Positions 1 through 8,067 of a stretch of 64,000 nucleotides of DNA are shown piece by piece. Within the stretch, counting starts at the first letter, position 1. Each line of letters starts with the position of its first letter. The translations under genes were made by a program, and so were the position numbers. The notes beneath the pieces were generated by a model, which was not told the DNA's origin, did no database searches, and saw only the letters and a program-made list of their open reading frames with translations. This DNA is from JBKCHH01 sp046302855 (lineage in GTDB: Bacteria > Pseudomonadota > Alphaproteobacteria > Rickettsiales > UBA8987): contig JBKCHH010000005.1 of assembly GCA_046302855.1 (NCBI GenBank), forward strand, positions 1 to 64,000, given 5' to 3'.

Positions 1-117
1 GAAGGGCTTTTTGGACACCTAAAAACCAACTTAAAAATCCATCGCGGACTATCAAAAACCAGAAAGAAAAACGCTATAAAATTCTTCCTAAAAAACTTCA
101 AAAAAAAACCAAAATAG
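1..117 (+). CDS. C-terminal fragment of a possible transposase (cut by window edge)
   Basis: Frame 1 is open from the window edge to a TAG at 115-117 and encodes about 38 residues, starting EGLFGHLKTNLKIHRGLSKT and ending in a lysine-rich tail. The E-G-x-F-x-H-L-K pattern followed by H-R-G-L resembles, from memory, the C-terminal end of DDE transposases of the IS1595/ISXO2 type. Only the tail is visible, so neither integrity nor family can be settled. Function is inferred from a short motif only. Confidence 0.4.
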   Translation, partial: EGLFGHLKTNLKIHRGLSKTRKKNAIKFFLKNFKKKPK

Positions 118-278
118 CACCACACTTATTTAATTATGCCAAGTTTTTCCGCTCTAGTGCACCACGCTTTGCCCTTAAGGCTTCGCGTGGCGCAGCCATC
201 CGAAACCGTTAGGCTGAAGCAGTGTCCGTCGCAACTCGCAAGAGCGAAGACGGGCTGATGACATATGCTCTAAGTGTA
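118..278. other. Intergenic segment with two GC-rich hairpins
   Basis: No convincing gene. Two stem-loops stand out against the AT-rich background: CCACGC...GCGTGG around 152-176, and CCGTCGC...GCGAAGACGG around 206-232. They lie between the possible transposase tail and the 3' end of hemC. They could be an IS end, a remnant repeat or a small structured RNA; I recognise no known RNA family. Confidence 0.35.
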
Positions 279-1223
279 TCACCACCTTAATAAATTTCCA
301 GCGTTTTTTGTTATTTCTTCAGCAGAAATTTCGCACATTTCTTTAGCATCGCTTAAATTGCCTTGCTTTTTTACTTCGTAGCTCTCTGTTCCATCTTCTG
401 AAAATAAAATTGCCTTGAAGGAAAATTTATCGTCATCCACAATTTTGCCAATGCCGGCTAAGGGCGTAACGCAAGAACCCTGCATTTTACGAAGAAAAGC
501 CCGCTCTGCCTTTATCTCTAAAAAAGATTCCTTATGGTTAATTTTTTCTAACATAGCAATTATATGCTGATTTTTTTCTAAACACTCTATGCCAATAGCA
601 CCCTGCCCAATGGCTGGCAGAATTTCCGCTTCTGAGAAAATATATTTTATATGGGCAGTCATATCGCTTCTTTTAAGGCCGGCAAAGGCAAGTATTGTGG
701 CATCCACCTGCTTTTCTTGCAGTTTTTTTATGCGGGTGTGAATATTGCCCCTAAAAGGCACAATTTTTATATCATTCCTAATTCTTAGCATTTGAGCTTT
801 TCGCCTTAGCGACGATGTGCCAATTACCGCACCCTTTGGTAATTCTTGTATGGAATTGGTATTTAGAGATATAAAGGCATCCCTTGCATCCTCCCTCTCC
901 AAAATGCAGGCAATTTTCATTTTTTCTGGTAGCTTATAGGGCATATCTTTCATTGAATGCACGGCTATGTCTATTTTGTTCTCGCTTAAAGCATCTTCCA
1001 GCTCTTTAGTAAAAAGCCCCTTGCCACCAATGGTAGCCAAGTTTTTGTTAAATAATTTATCGCCCGTTGTTACAATTTTAACAATTTCAATTTGATTTTG
1101 CGTAAGCTCTGGATAAGCACCAAGAAGCCTGTTTTTAACCTCACTTGCTTGTGCAATAGCAAGCAGGCTGTTTCTTGTTCCAATTCTAATTTGGGCAGGG
1201 CATTTATTCACTTTTTTATTCAA
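279..1223 (-). CDS. hemC: Hydroxymethylbilane synthase (porphobilinogen deaminase)
   Basis: Polymerises four porphobilinogen molecules into hydroxymethylbilane in cytosolic tetrapyrrole synthesis. The protein starts near RIGTRNSLLAIAQA, has the conserved VHSMKDMP segment and FRGN, and carries the dipyrromethane-attachment cysteine in GSCVTPLAG. No ATG is available. I chose TTG at 1223 because AGGAAA lies 8 nt upstream, giving 314 residues, close to the usual 300-315; GTG at 1211 is the alternative. A further upstream frame would run into tsaE and is not credible. It is divergent from tsaE, 46 bp away. Confidence 0.93.
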   Translation of the reverse strand: MNKKVNKCPAQIRIGTRNSLLAIAQASEVKNRLLGAYPELTQNQIEIVKIVTTGDKLFNKNLATIGGKGLFTKELEDALSENKIDIAVHSMKDMPYKLPEKMKIACILEREDARDAFISLNTNSIQELPKGAVIGTSSLRRKAQMLRIRNDIKIVPFRGNIHTRIKKLQEKQVDATILAFAGLKRSDMTAHIKYIFSEAEILPAIGQGAIGIECLEKNQHIIAMLEKINHKESFLEIKAERAFLRKMQGSCVTPLAGIGKIVDDDKFSFKAILFSEDGTESYEVKKQGNLSDAKEMCEISAEEITKNAGNLLRW

Positions 1224-1269
1224 AATATTAGCTTTCCTGATAGAAAGAAATGAATAGTTTGCAAGTAAT

Positions 1270-1689
1270 ATGATTATTAAAAGTTTAAATGATTTAAAAA
1301 AATTCTTAAAAAGTTTCGCCAAACAAATATCTGGTAATGAAATTATTTTGCTAAAAGGTGGTTTAGGGCTTGGTAAAACTACTTTTGTAAAGGAGCTTTT
1401 AAAAATTCTGCACCCAAAACTTAACCTTAGCGTAACTAGCCCCACCTTTACTATTTTGAACCTATATGAAGCAGAAAATAAAAAAATTTATCATTATGAT
1501 TTGTATCGCATAAAATCAACAGCTGAACTTTATGAGATTGGCTTTTTTGATAATCTTGGTGAAGATTTAATTTTTATAGAATGGCCAGACTTAATAATTG
1601 ATTACTTAAAAAAATCTAAATTAAAATTCATAACTATAGAGTTAAAATTTGTTGGGGAAACAAGAGAGATTCTAATCAATGGCACTTAG
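1270..1689 (+). CDS. tsaE: tRNA t6A37 threonylcarbamoyltransferase ATPase subunit TsaE
   Basis: Small P-loop ATPase (139 residues) that supports the TsaD-TsaB complex in making t6A at position 37 of ANN-decoding tRNAs. The Walker A-like segment GGLGLGKTTFVKELL is at about residues 30-44, followed by the TSPTF motif and the family-typical FIEWPD. Its partner tsaB lies at about 25.2 kb. The 3' end overlaps the convergent membrane-protein gene by 14 bp. ATG start. Confidence 0.93.
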   Translation: MIIKSLNDLKKFLKSFAKQISGNEIILLKGGLGLGKTTFVKELLKILHPKLNLSVTSPTFTILNLYEAENKKIYHYDLYRIKSTAELYEIGFFDNLGEDLIFIEWPDLIIDYLKKSKLKFITIELKFVGETREILINGT

Positions 1690-2401
1690 TGCCATGCACA
1701 AAAGGCGGATGCAAAAACAAGGTTAAAAAAGCAACCATAATTATTATTACGGCTAGAATTTTGGGCAAAATAATGGTGTTTTTTATTCTATCAATAATTT
1801 CTTTACCAACCACTCCGCTAGTTACCATAGAGGGCAAGGTTCCAATACCAAAAAAAAGCATAATAATTCCACTACTTAATATATTATAATTTTGTAGGCT
1901 GGCGGAAGTGGTAAGGGCATAAAAAATAGTGGAATAGACCATGCTGCAGGGCAACAAACCCCACACCATTCCGCTAAAAAACCAAGCTGGTTTGCTTTTG
2001 AATCTATCTAGCCTTGCCCCAATTTTGCTAACAGTTTTTTCTATTCTGCCAAAAAAACTAGTAAATAATTTTATGTTTGGCAAAAAATTTCCTATTTTAA
2101 AGGCAAGATACAAAAGGGTGAAACAGGCAATTAGCCTCAAGATACTTAAACCATAGCTTTGATTAATGTGGCCAACAAACTCTGCCCCTAAAAACCCCAC
2201 CAAAATTCCAAACAACAGGTAAGAAAAAACTCTACCAAAATTATAGAGGAAAATTTTTATATAGTTCTTGTTCGCATTGGTAGTTATTCCAATGGAAGAG
2301 GCAATAGCCCCGCACATTCCAAGACAGTGCAAACTAGCTGATAGCCCAAGTATCAACCCACTTAATGCATTTAAAGCTATTATGTAGATTTCTGGTGTCA
2401 T
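1676..2401 (-). CDS. Sulfite exporter TauE/SafE-type (DsbD_2-like) membrane protein
   Basis: Polytopic inner-membrane protein of 241 residues. The N-terminal GLSASLHCLGMCGAI and the mid-protein GLLPCSMVYS repeat the cysteine-containing helix motif of the DsbD_2/UreH-like group often annotated as TauE/SafE; relatives are found near cytochrome oxidase assembly and metal-handling genes. Six or so hydrophobic segments are visible. The substrate cannot be told from sequence, and a role in copper or heme/thiol transfer is only an inference. Its ATG overlaps the TGA of the upstream methyltransferase by 4 nt, so the two are probably translationally coupled. Confidence 0.75.
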   Translation of the reverse strand: MTPEIYIIALNALSGLILGLSASLHCLGMCGAIASSIGITTNANKNYIKIFLYNFGRVFSYLLFGILVGFLGAEFVGHINQSYGLSILRLIACFTLLYLAFKIGNFLPNIKLFTSFFGRIEKTVSKIGARLDRFKSKPAWFFSGMVWGLLPCSMVYSTIFYALTTSASLQNYNILSSGIIMLFFGIGTLPSMVTSGVVGKEIIDRIKNTIILPKILAVIIIMVAFLTLFLHPPFVHGTKCH

Positions 2402-3015
2402 AACACCTTTCCCTCTTCCACCACAAAAACTCCGTATTTGCCAAATAGATTAGGGATGAATCTACCATCGCTAAAAAATGGTATGGTGGTTTTTCTTATT
2501 ATATAATACTTGTTTAAAATTTTGTATTTCAGTTCTTTTTTTAGCAGATGATACATATCGGTAATGGTGCAAAAGTGAATGTTTGGCGTTTCGTACCAAG
2601 CAAATGATAGGTCTTTGGTAACAGGCATTTTGCCCTTAATTCCAAGATAAAATCTATTTTGAATATAGCCAAAATTAGGAATCACAATAATAACCTTGTT
2701 TGCTATCCGCATTGCCTGCTCAATAACCTGTTTGGGGTTTTTTGTTACCTGAGAGGTTTGGCACAAAATAGCGTAATCGAAGCGTTTGTTACCGTAATAA
2801 TGCAAATCATTATCAGCATCACCTTGGATAACATTAAAACCTTTGCTTAATGCCTTGCCTACCTTTTCTGAATCTATATCTATGCCGTTTAGAGTAATAT
2901 TTTTCTTTTTCTTAAGAAGGCTAAGCAATCTTCCCCCACCGCAACCAATATCTAGCACAGAAGAGTTATCTTCAATTAGCTTGTAGATTATTTTATGATC
3001 AGTTCTGGCTACCAT
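2398..3015 (-). CDS. metW: MetW-like class I SAM-dependent methyltransferase
   Basis: A 205-residue Rossmann methyltransferase with motif I VLDIGCGGGRLL near residue 20 and the downstream IPNFGYIQNR and WYETPNIHFCTITD segments that mark the MetW family. MetW normally pairs with MetX in homoserine acetylation or succinylation; no metX is seen here. It follows the small membrane-protein gene by 6 bp and overlaps the next gene as ATGA, so it belongs to a short minus-strand operon. The lack of metX leaves the exact reaction open. Confidence 0.8.
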   Translation of the reverse strand: MVARTDHKIIYKLIEDNSSVLDIGCGGGRLLSLLKKKKNITLNGIDIDSEKVGKALSKGFNVIQGDADNDLHYYGNKRFDYAILCQTSQVTKNPKQVIEQAMRIANKVIIVIPNFGYIQNRFYLGIKGKMPVTKDLSFAWYETPNIHFCTITDMYHLLKKELKYKILNKYYIIRKTTIPFFSDGRFIPNLFGKYGVFVVEEGKVL

Positions 3016-3021
3016 TATATA

Positions 3022-3348
3022 TTATTTTTTTCGTAATTTATGATACAAGTCGCCAAATCTTTTAACAAAACTATCGTTTAACTTATCTATTGATAGAAAC
3101 AATGAAACTAAACTTGCTATAAAAATTTGTGTTTTCTTATCACTTAAATAAAATGGCAACTGATTAGAGTTTATTATAACCGTATATAATAAATCGGTAC
3201 ACATCATTACTGTTAAGAAAGAGGCGATAATCTCTACTAGGTCTAAAGTTCTAAAGTGTTGTTTAAGAGCTATACTTTTTATAATATTAAGAATTATCAC
3301 AAGAGCTATAAAACTTAGTAAAATATATAAAAGTTTTCCCTGAAACAT
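3022..3348 (-). CDS. Hypothetical inner-membrane protein
   Basis: A 108-residue protein of unrecognised family. Three hydrophobic stretches are visible: about residues 5-25, 37-58 and 76-90. The C-terminus is basic (ending HKLRKK). It has an ATG start without an obvious Shine-Dalgarno sequence. It sits 7 bp after a glycine-rich small protein gene and 6 bp before metW, which suggests one transcript. No function can be assigned. Confidence 0.6.
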   Translation of the reverse strand: MFQGKLLYILLSFIALVIILNIIKSIALKQHFRTLDLVEIIASFLTVMMCTDLLYTVIINSNQLPFYLSDKKTQIFIASLVSLFLSIDKLNDSFVKRFGDLYHKLRKK

Positions 3349-3355
3349 TTCTACA

Positions 3356-3535
3356 CTACTTGCTATTTTCCTTCTGCTCCATTTCAGCTAATATCCAGCC
3401 CAATAAACCACCCACTAAAGCCCCAACTAAGCCCGGAATAATCATACTTCCTAAAAAAGCAGTGCCACCAGCAATAACCGCCTTGTAGGCAGTATCTTGA
3501 GTATAATCTTGATTTTTTGAAGAATTTTTCCGCAT
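3356..3535 (-). CDS. Small glycine-zipper membrane protein
   Basis: I place the start at the ATG encoding MRKNSSKNQD (59 residues), preceded by AGG; an upstream TTG would add 12 residues. Residues about 20-48 form one hydrophobic segment rich in GxxxG spacing (GALVGGLLGW), typical of small glycine-zipper membrane proteins, flanked by charged ends. It is first in the run towards the TauE-like gene. Function unknown. Confidence 0.5.
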   Translation of the reverse strand: MRKNSSKNQDYTQDTAYKAVIAGGTAFLGSMIIPGLVGALVGGLLGWILAEMEQKENSK

Positions 3536-3589
3536 AAGCCTGTTTATAGCACAAATATTAAAAATATGCAAATTTTAAAATTATTTAGC

Positions 3590-5515
3590 TCAGTAGCTTG
3601 TTATAAAATCCAAAAAAATTTTTTTAGGAACATTTAAAATATCAATATCGGCAATGTTTTGTGGCTTATCATAACCAACATAAACGCCAACTACAACATC
3701 TGAATTGTAACCTATATACCAGCTATCAAAATTTTCTCTTGTGATACCGTTTATGCCAACATATTGAATTTCATTAATTGCATCCTCAAAGTTTTTATTT
3801 AGATTTTCAATTTTGTTAGTTTCAAAAAGCTGGTCTTTTTTTATGATGGTTTTATACACAGTTTCGCCTTCGTTATCCTGCACAAAATTTATTGAGGTGA
3901 GGGGAATTTTTACGCCACTATTAGCAAAAACTAAAAATGCCTCAACAATATTTAGCAAACTTTCTTCGCTAGATTTAATTACTTTTGAATCATCTAAAAG
4001 TTCTTTTGTTAACAGCAAAAAGGGATTAATTAAAGTGCCAAGTTTTCGCTTAGATAAGGCCCTGTTAAATTGGCTTTGCTGATAGTTAAAGCCACCAATA
4101 AGGGAAAGAATTTCCCCTGTTTTTGCATTTGCCACAATCATCGCCCCATTAATTATAGGAATCTGCACTGGCGTATAGGCCTTATTATTTTTCTGCACTA
4201 GAATTATATCGCCTAAAGATAGAACCTCTTGAATGGGTTTGAGTGAAGATTGCTTTTCGCCATTTTCATCTATTACATAGTTTGTTTTATAGGCTCTTTT
4301 CATCCAATCAAATTCGTTTAAAGGGATAACGGCAACCTTACCAGTGCTAAGACCAATTATTATCTCATTATTTTTTGCATCGATTCGCAAAATGGCGGCA
4401 ATTTCCACATCGTCATTATATTTTAAACTGTTTAGGTGAGAAAATTTGTTTTTTAGCTCACTTTCCCACTCCACAAAATCATCCACCTTGCCAATTTTGC
4501 CTAAAAAACCAAATGATTTAGAATAGCTTACCAAGTTATCTTGAAAGGTTTTTAGGGCAAGTTTATGAGTTTTTTCATCTAGGGTAGAAAAAATACTTAA
4601 GGCGCCAGATTCTATTTTATTTTCATCTAACTTGGTTCGTAATTCTTTTAAAAGAGCGTCTCTAAAATACTGCTTATCTGCAATTAGGGGAGACTTCTGC
4701 ATATTGTTTTTTATCACCACCTTTTCATTTATGGCGTTGATGAATTCAGCATCTGAAATTAGATGATTTTCACGCATCATGTGCAAAATTATATTGCGTC
4801 TGTTAATGGCATTATCGTAATTTCTAATGGGGTTGAACTTTGATGGAGCCTTAGGAATGCCAGCCAGCAGGGCTATTTCTGCAATGGTTAAATCTTCTAG
4901 TTTCTTATCAAAATATTTTTTGGCACTGCTTACCACGCCATAAGAGTTTGAGCCTAAAAAAGTATTATTCAAATAAATTTCTAAGATTTTTTCTTTAGAA
5001 AAACTTTGATTAATGCGGTTGGCAAGAATTGCCTCCTTTATTTTTCTCTCAAAGGTTTTATCTTGCGATAGAAAAATGTTTTTAGCAATCTGTTGCGTTA
5101 TGGTAGAGCCACCCTGCAGGCTTCCTGTATCTAACTCTAGGGAGAGCTTTAGATTGTTAAAAATTGCCCGCAAGATGCCCTTAAAATCTAGCCCGCCATG
5201 TTCATAAAAGTTTCTATCTTCAGCTATTAAAAAGGCATTTTGGATTGCTTTGGGGATATATTCTAGTGGCACAAAGGCTCGGTTATCCCGCCCAAAATCG
5301 TCAATTAGATTATAATTAGAGGTGTAGATTTTAGAAATTTTTTGCGGTTGCAGGGAATATAATATTCTGTGGTCTGGAATTTCACTATTAAAATAGGCAA
5401 TAAGCACAATTATCGTGCTAATTAACAGCAGTGCCAATAGCAAAAACACAGAGAAAATGCCTTTTAACAGACGGAATTTCGGGCGGTATTTATTGTTATT
5501 CTTTCTTTTAGGCAT
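3590..5515 (-). CDS. PBP1A-family peptidoglycan glycosyltransferase with degenerate transpeptidase domain
   Basis: Residues 1-40 are a cytoplasmic tail plus membrane anchor. Residues about 60-240 are an intact GT51 glycosyltransferase domain (EDRNFYEHGG, GGSTITQQIAKN, KEKILEIYLNN, ALLAGIPKAPS), which polymerises lipid II outside the inner membrane. The C-terminal part aligns with a PBP transpeptidase but lacks every catalytic motif. The nucleophile segment reads LGTLINP, with T494 and N497 in place of Ser and Lys. The KTGT box reads I588-N-G-I591. The region that should hold SxN is almost completely deleted. The length of 641 is short for PBP1A (about 700-850). It is probably a glycan polymerase only, needing a separate transpeptidase. 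Confidence 0.88.
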   Translation of the reverse strand: MPKRKNNNKYRPKFRLLKGIFSVFLLLALLLISTIIVLIAYFNSEIPDHRILYSLQPQKISKIYTSNYNLIDDFGRDNRAFVPLEYIPKAIQNAFLIAEDRNFYEHGGLDFKGILRAIFNNLKLSLELDTGSLQGGSTITQQIAKNIFLSQDKTFERKIKEAILANRINQSFSKEKILEIYLNNTFLGSNSYGVVSSAKKYFDKKLEDLTIAEIALLAGIPKAPSKFNPIRNYDNAINRRNIILHMMRENHLISDAEFINAINEKVVIKNNMQKSPLIADKQYFRDALLKELRTKLDENKIESGALSIFSTLDEKTHKLALKTFQDNLVSYSKSFGFLGKIGKVDDFVEWESELKNKFSHLNSLKYNDDVEIAAILRIDAKNNEIIIGLSTGKVAVIPLNEFDWMKRAYKTNYVIDENGEKQSSLKPIQEVLSLGDIILVQKNNKAYTPVQIPIINGAMIVANAKTGEILSLIGGFNYQQSQFNRALSKRKLGTLINPFLLLTKELLDDSKVIKSSEESLLNIVEAFLVFANSGVKIPLTSINFVQDNEGETVYKTIIKKDQLFETNKIENLNKNFEDAINEIQYVGINGITRENFDSWYIGYNSDVVVGVYVGYDKPQNIADIDILNVPKKIFLDFITSY

Positions 5516-5595
5516 TTCTACTTGAACCTTAATATAGTTTTTAAGCTATGATGAGAAGCTATTAATATCAATAGTAAAAAATTTGGTTGTGAGGG

Positions 5596-6939
5596 CTAAA
5601 TGCTAATCCTTTTCACAACCTCATCCACGCCTAAAATTTTGATTAGTTCAGAAAGGGAGGGGCCTTCTTCTATGCCAATAAGGGCTTTTCTAAGCGGAAT
5701 ACCAAGCTCTTTGAATTTTAGATTATGGTCTTTTAAATAGGTTTTTATGAACTGCTCTGGATTTTCTAAAAAACTGCTTTGGTGCTTTGCTAGATAATGG
5801 CTAAACTGTTGAATAATAGGCTTTTCTTGTGCAGAGATTTCTAATTTTTCAAAATTGCCTTCTATTAAGTTTGTAACCAGTTGCTTTAGCTCATTTAGGT
5901 TCTTTACTCTGTCTTTAAATAGGTTGATTGCTTGCAGAGTTTTATCATCATCTAATAGGTTAGATAATTTAGCCAAGCTATTGTTATCACTATTTTTTAT
6001 ATAGTGATGATTCAAAAAATGCAGTTTTTCTAAATTAAACATTGCAGGGGCGGAGCCTAAGCCTTCTAAGGAAAATAGCTCTATGGCCTGCTGTTTGGAA
6101 AAGATTTCATCATCGCCATGCCCCCAGCCAAGGCGAAGCAGATAGTTAAACATCGCTTCTGGCAAGATGCCCATATGTTTATAATCTATAAGGCTAGTAG
6201 CACCGTGCCTTTTGGATAGTTTGGCACCATCACTGCCGTGAATTAGGGGAATGTGGCAGGTTTGAGGCATGTGCCAGTTCATAGCATCATAGATAATTTT
6301 TTGGCGGAAGCTGTTGGTAAAGTGGTCATCACCGCGGATTATGTGGGTAATTTGCATATCAAAATCATCCACCACTACCGAGTGCATATAGGTGGGCGTG
6401 CCATCTGAACGAAGGATTATAAAATCATCCAGCTCTTCTGCCCGCACCCTTACTTCACCCTTTATGGCATCATTTATAACTACCTCACCGTTTAGAGGTG
6501 CCTTTATGCGGATGGAAGGCTGGACCGTTTGCTGAATGGTTTTTGATGGCTCTGCATCCCGCCACTTTCTATCATATTTATAAACTCTACCTTCTTGCTC
6601 TGCCTTCTCTCTTTTTTCTTTTAGCTCATGTTCGGTTTCGTAGCAGTAGTATGCCTTGCCTTGTTTTAATAGTTCAATAGCAACTTGTTTGTGCCTTGCT
6701 TCCGCCTGGGATTGTATATAGGCATCCCCATCCCAATCTAGCCCCAGCCATTTTAGCCCTTCATAGATGGCATTAATTGCCTGAAGAGTTGAGCGTTTTT
6801 TATCTGTATCTTCAACTCTCAGCAAAAACTTGCCATTATTTCTTTTAGCAAAAAGATAATTAAACAAGGCGGTTCTTGCCCCACCAATATGAAGATAACC
6901 AGTGGGCGAGGGGGCGAAGCGAACTGTTATATTAGTCAT
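5596..6939 (-). CDS. gltX: Glutamyl-tRNA synthetase
   Basis: Class I aminoacyl-tRNA synthetase of 447 residues, slightly short for the family. It has the HIGH-type motif in RFAPSPTGYLHIGGARTAL and the KMSKS-type loop AKLSKRHGAT near residue 240. It charges tRNA-Glu; alphaproteobacterial homologues often also mischarge tRNA-Gln for amidation by GatCAB. ATG start, 80 bp upstream of the PBP1A-like gene. Confidence 0.95.
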   Translation of the reverse strand: MTNITVRFAPSPTGYLHIGGARTALFNYLFAKRNNGKFLLRVEDTDKKRSTLQAINAIYEGLKWLGLDWDGDAYIQSQAEARHKQVAIELLKQGKAYYCYETEHELKEKREKAEQEGRVYKYDRKWRDAEPSKTIQQTVQPSIRIKAPLNGEVVINDAIKGEVRVRAEELDDFIILRSDGTPTYMHSVVVDDFDMQITHIIRGDDHFTNSFRQKIIYDAMNWHMPQTCHIPLIHGSDGAKLSKRHGATSLIDYKHMGILPEAMFNYLLRLGWGHGDDEIFSKQQAIELFSLEGLGSAPAMFNLEKLHFLNHHYIKNSDNNSLAKLSNLLDDDKTLQAINLFKDRVKNLNELKQLVTNLIEGNFEKLEISAQEKPIIQQFSHYLAKHQSSFLENPEQFIKTYLKDHNLKFKELGIPLRKALIGIEEGPSLSELIKILGVDEVVKRISI

Positions 6940-6980
6940 AATAAATAAGCAAAAAGTTTAGGCATAAAAATAAAAACGGA

Positions 6981-7122
6981 TCGTTATTGCGAGGAGTCAA
7001 AATTTATTTTTGGCGACAAAGCAATCCATAAGCAAGGTAGAGTTTAGTTTTCAGAAATAGTTATTGCAAGAAAAACCATTTTTGTGGATTGCCACGCTCG
7101 CTAAAGCTCGCTCGCAATGACG
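6981..7122. repeat. Dispersed palindromic repeat, family A, copy 1
   Basis: Imperfect inverted repeat beginning CGTTATTGCGAGGAG and ending CTCGCAATGACG, with internal arms GCAATCCATAAGCAAGG and GTGGATTGCC. The same arrangement recurs at about 16.0, 17.6, 23.8 and 57.0 kb. It is intergenic. No coding capacity, so probably a non-autonomous MITE- or REP-like element. Confidence 0.85.
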
Positions 7123-7130
7123 ATATGTAA

Positions 7131-7172
7131 AAAAATAGGGTTGCTTTTAAGAAAACTTAAAGCCAACCCTAT
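7131..7172 (-). terminator. Rho-independent terminator of the prepilin gene
   Basis: On the minus strand a near-perfect hairpin (AGGGTTGGCTTTAAG, loop, CTTAAAAGCAACCCT) is followed directly by a run of T. It lies 32 bp beyond the stop codon of the prepilin gene. Confidence 0.85.
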
Positions 7173-7203
7173 CTTAAAGAACTTTTATAATTTATAATAA
7201 ATA

Positions 7204-7989
7204 CTAGAAACCAATTTTAGTAGCTATTATACAACCTGGTATTATAGCAGATGCGTTAGCAGTAGTATTAGCTTCATCTACATAATAGTCTGTAGGAGCA
7301 GGAGCAGTACCAACTACTGCACAATTAGCTACCGTGGCAGACATTGGGGTACTAACTACACCACTAGCAGTTGTGGCGGAAGTTACAAAAAATGTACCAG
7401 TATGCGGTTTTGCATCATCTATTTTACTATCTAAAGCATATGATTCTGAACCAGAAAGACCGCTAGTGCCAGTTAAAGCATCTACCCCCGTATAGGAATT
7501 GCTCGCAGCTACATAGGTTGGAGTTGTACCAAATATTAGATAGTTTGCGGTTGTTGTGCTACCAGAGTTTAACAAAAGACCAGAAGATTTCCTAACTTTT
7601 GCAGGTATAACATTCGCGGCATTAGGTGCAGTATCTTGTATTAAGCCAGCCAAGAAAAGCGACTGAAAAGCAACATTAGCTTCTGTTCCGGCGGTCTGTA
7701 CAACACCCTCAATAAACCCATCCCCATCTGGGGTTGTTGTTGCAGCAATAGTGCTAAAAAATCTGGTAGGATTTGGTAAATCACCCGGTAAAAAGCTGTA
7801 TTTTGTTTGGAAAGCACCAATTGAAGTTTTTATCTCTTCAATTTGGCGTAATTGACCCCTTACTTTTGCTTGGGCTATTAGAGCTTGCCCAGCAAGCACA
7901 CCTGAAACTATTAAGCCAATTATTACTAGAACTATAGAAAGCTCTACCAGTGTAAAACCTGCCTGGTTTTTTTGTTTATTGATATTCAT
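7204..7989 (-). CDS. Type IV prepilin / pseudopilin-like protein
   Basis: A 261-residue secreted subunit with a class III leader: a short basic N-terminus, then QAGFTLVELSIVLVIIGLIV, i.e. prepilin peptidase cleavage after G11 and the conserved E5 of the mature protein. A long coiled N-terminal helix (to about residue 55) is followed by a Ser/Thr/Ala-rich globular part. A strong AGGAG lies 8 nt before the ATG and a terminator follows, so this is a single-gene transcript. No other pilus genes are in the window; it could be a major pilin, a minor pilin or a type II secretion pseudopilin. Confidence 0.85.
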   Translation of the reverse strand: MNINKQKNQAGFTLVELSIVLVIIGLIVSGVLAGQALIAQAKVRGQLRQIEEIKTSIGAFQTKYSFLPGDLPNPTRFFSTIAATTTPDGDGFIEGVVQTAGTEANVAFQSLFLAGLIQDTAPNAANVIPAKVRKSSGLLLNSGSTTTANYLIFGTTPTYVAASNSYTGVDALTGTSGLSGSESYALDSKIDDAKPHTGTFFVTSATTASGVVSTPMSATVANCAVVGTAPAPTDYYVDEANTTANASAIIPGCIIATKIGF

Positions 7990-8067
7990 AAATTATTCTC
8001 CTAAAAAGGGTTGATTACACCCTACTGTTATTACAAGTATTTATATATGCAAGCTATTTTTTAGTTT

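Noticed and set aside
1224..1445. Upstream extension of hemC by 74 residues
   Set aside because: It overlaps the divergent tsaE gene, has no hemC similarity and no ribosome site; TTG at 1223 with AGGAAA fits.
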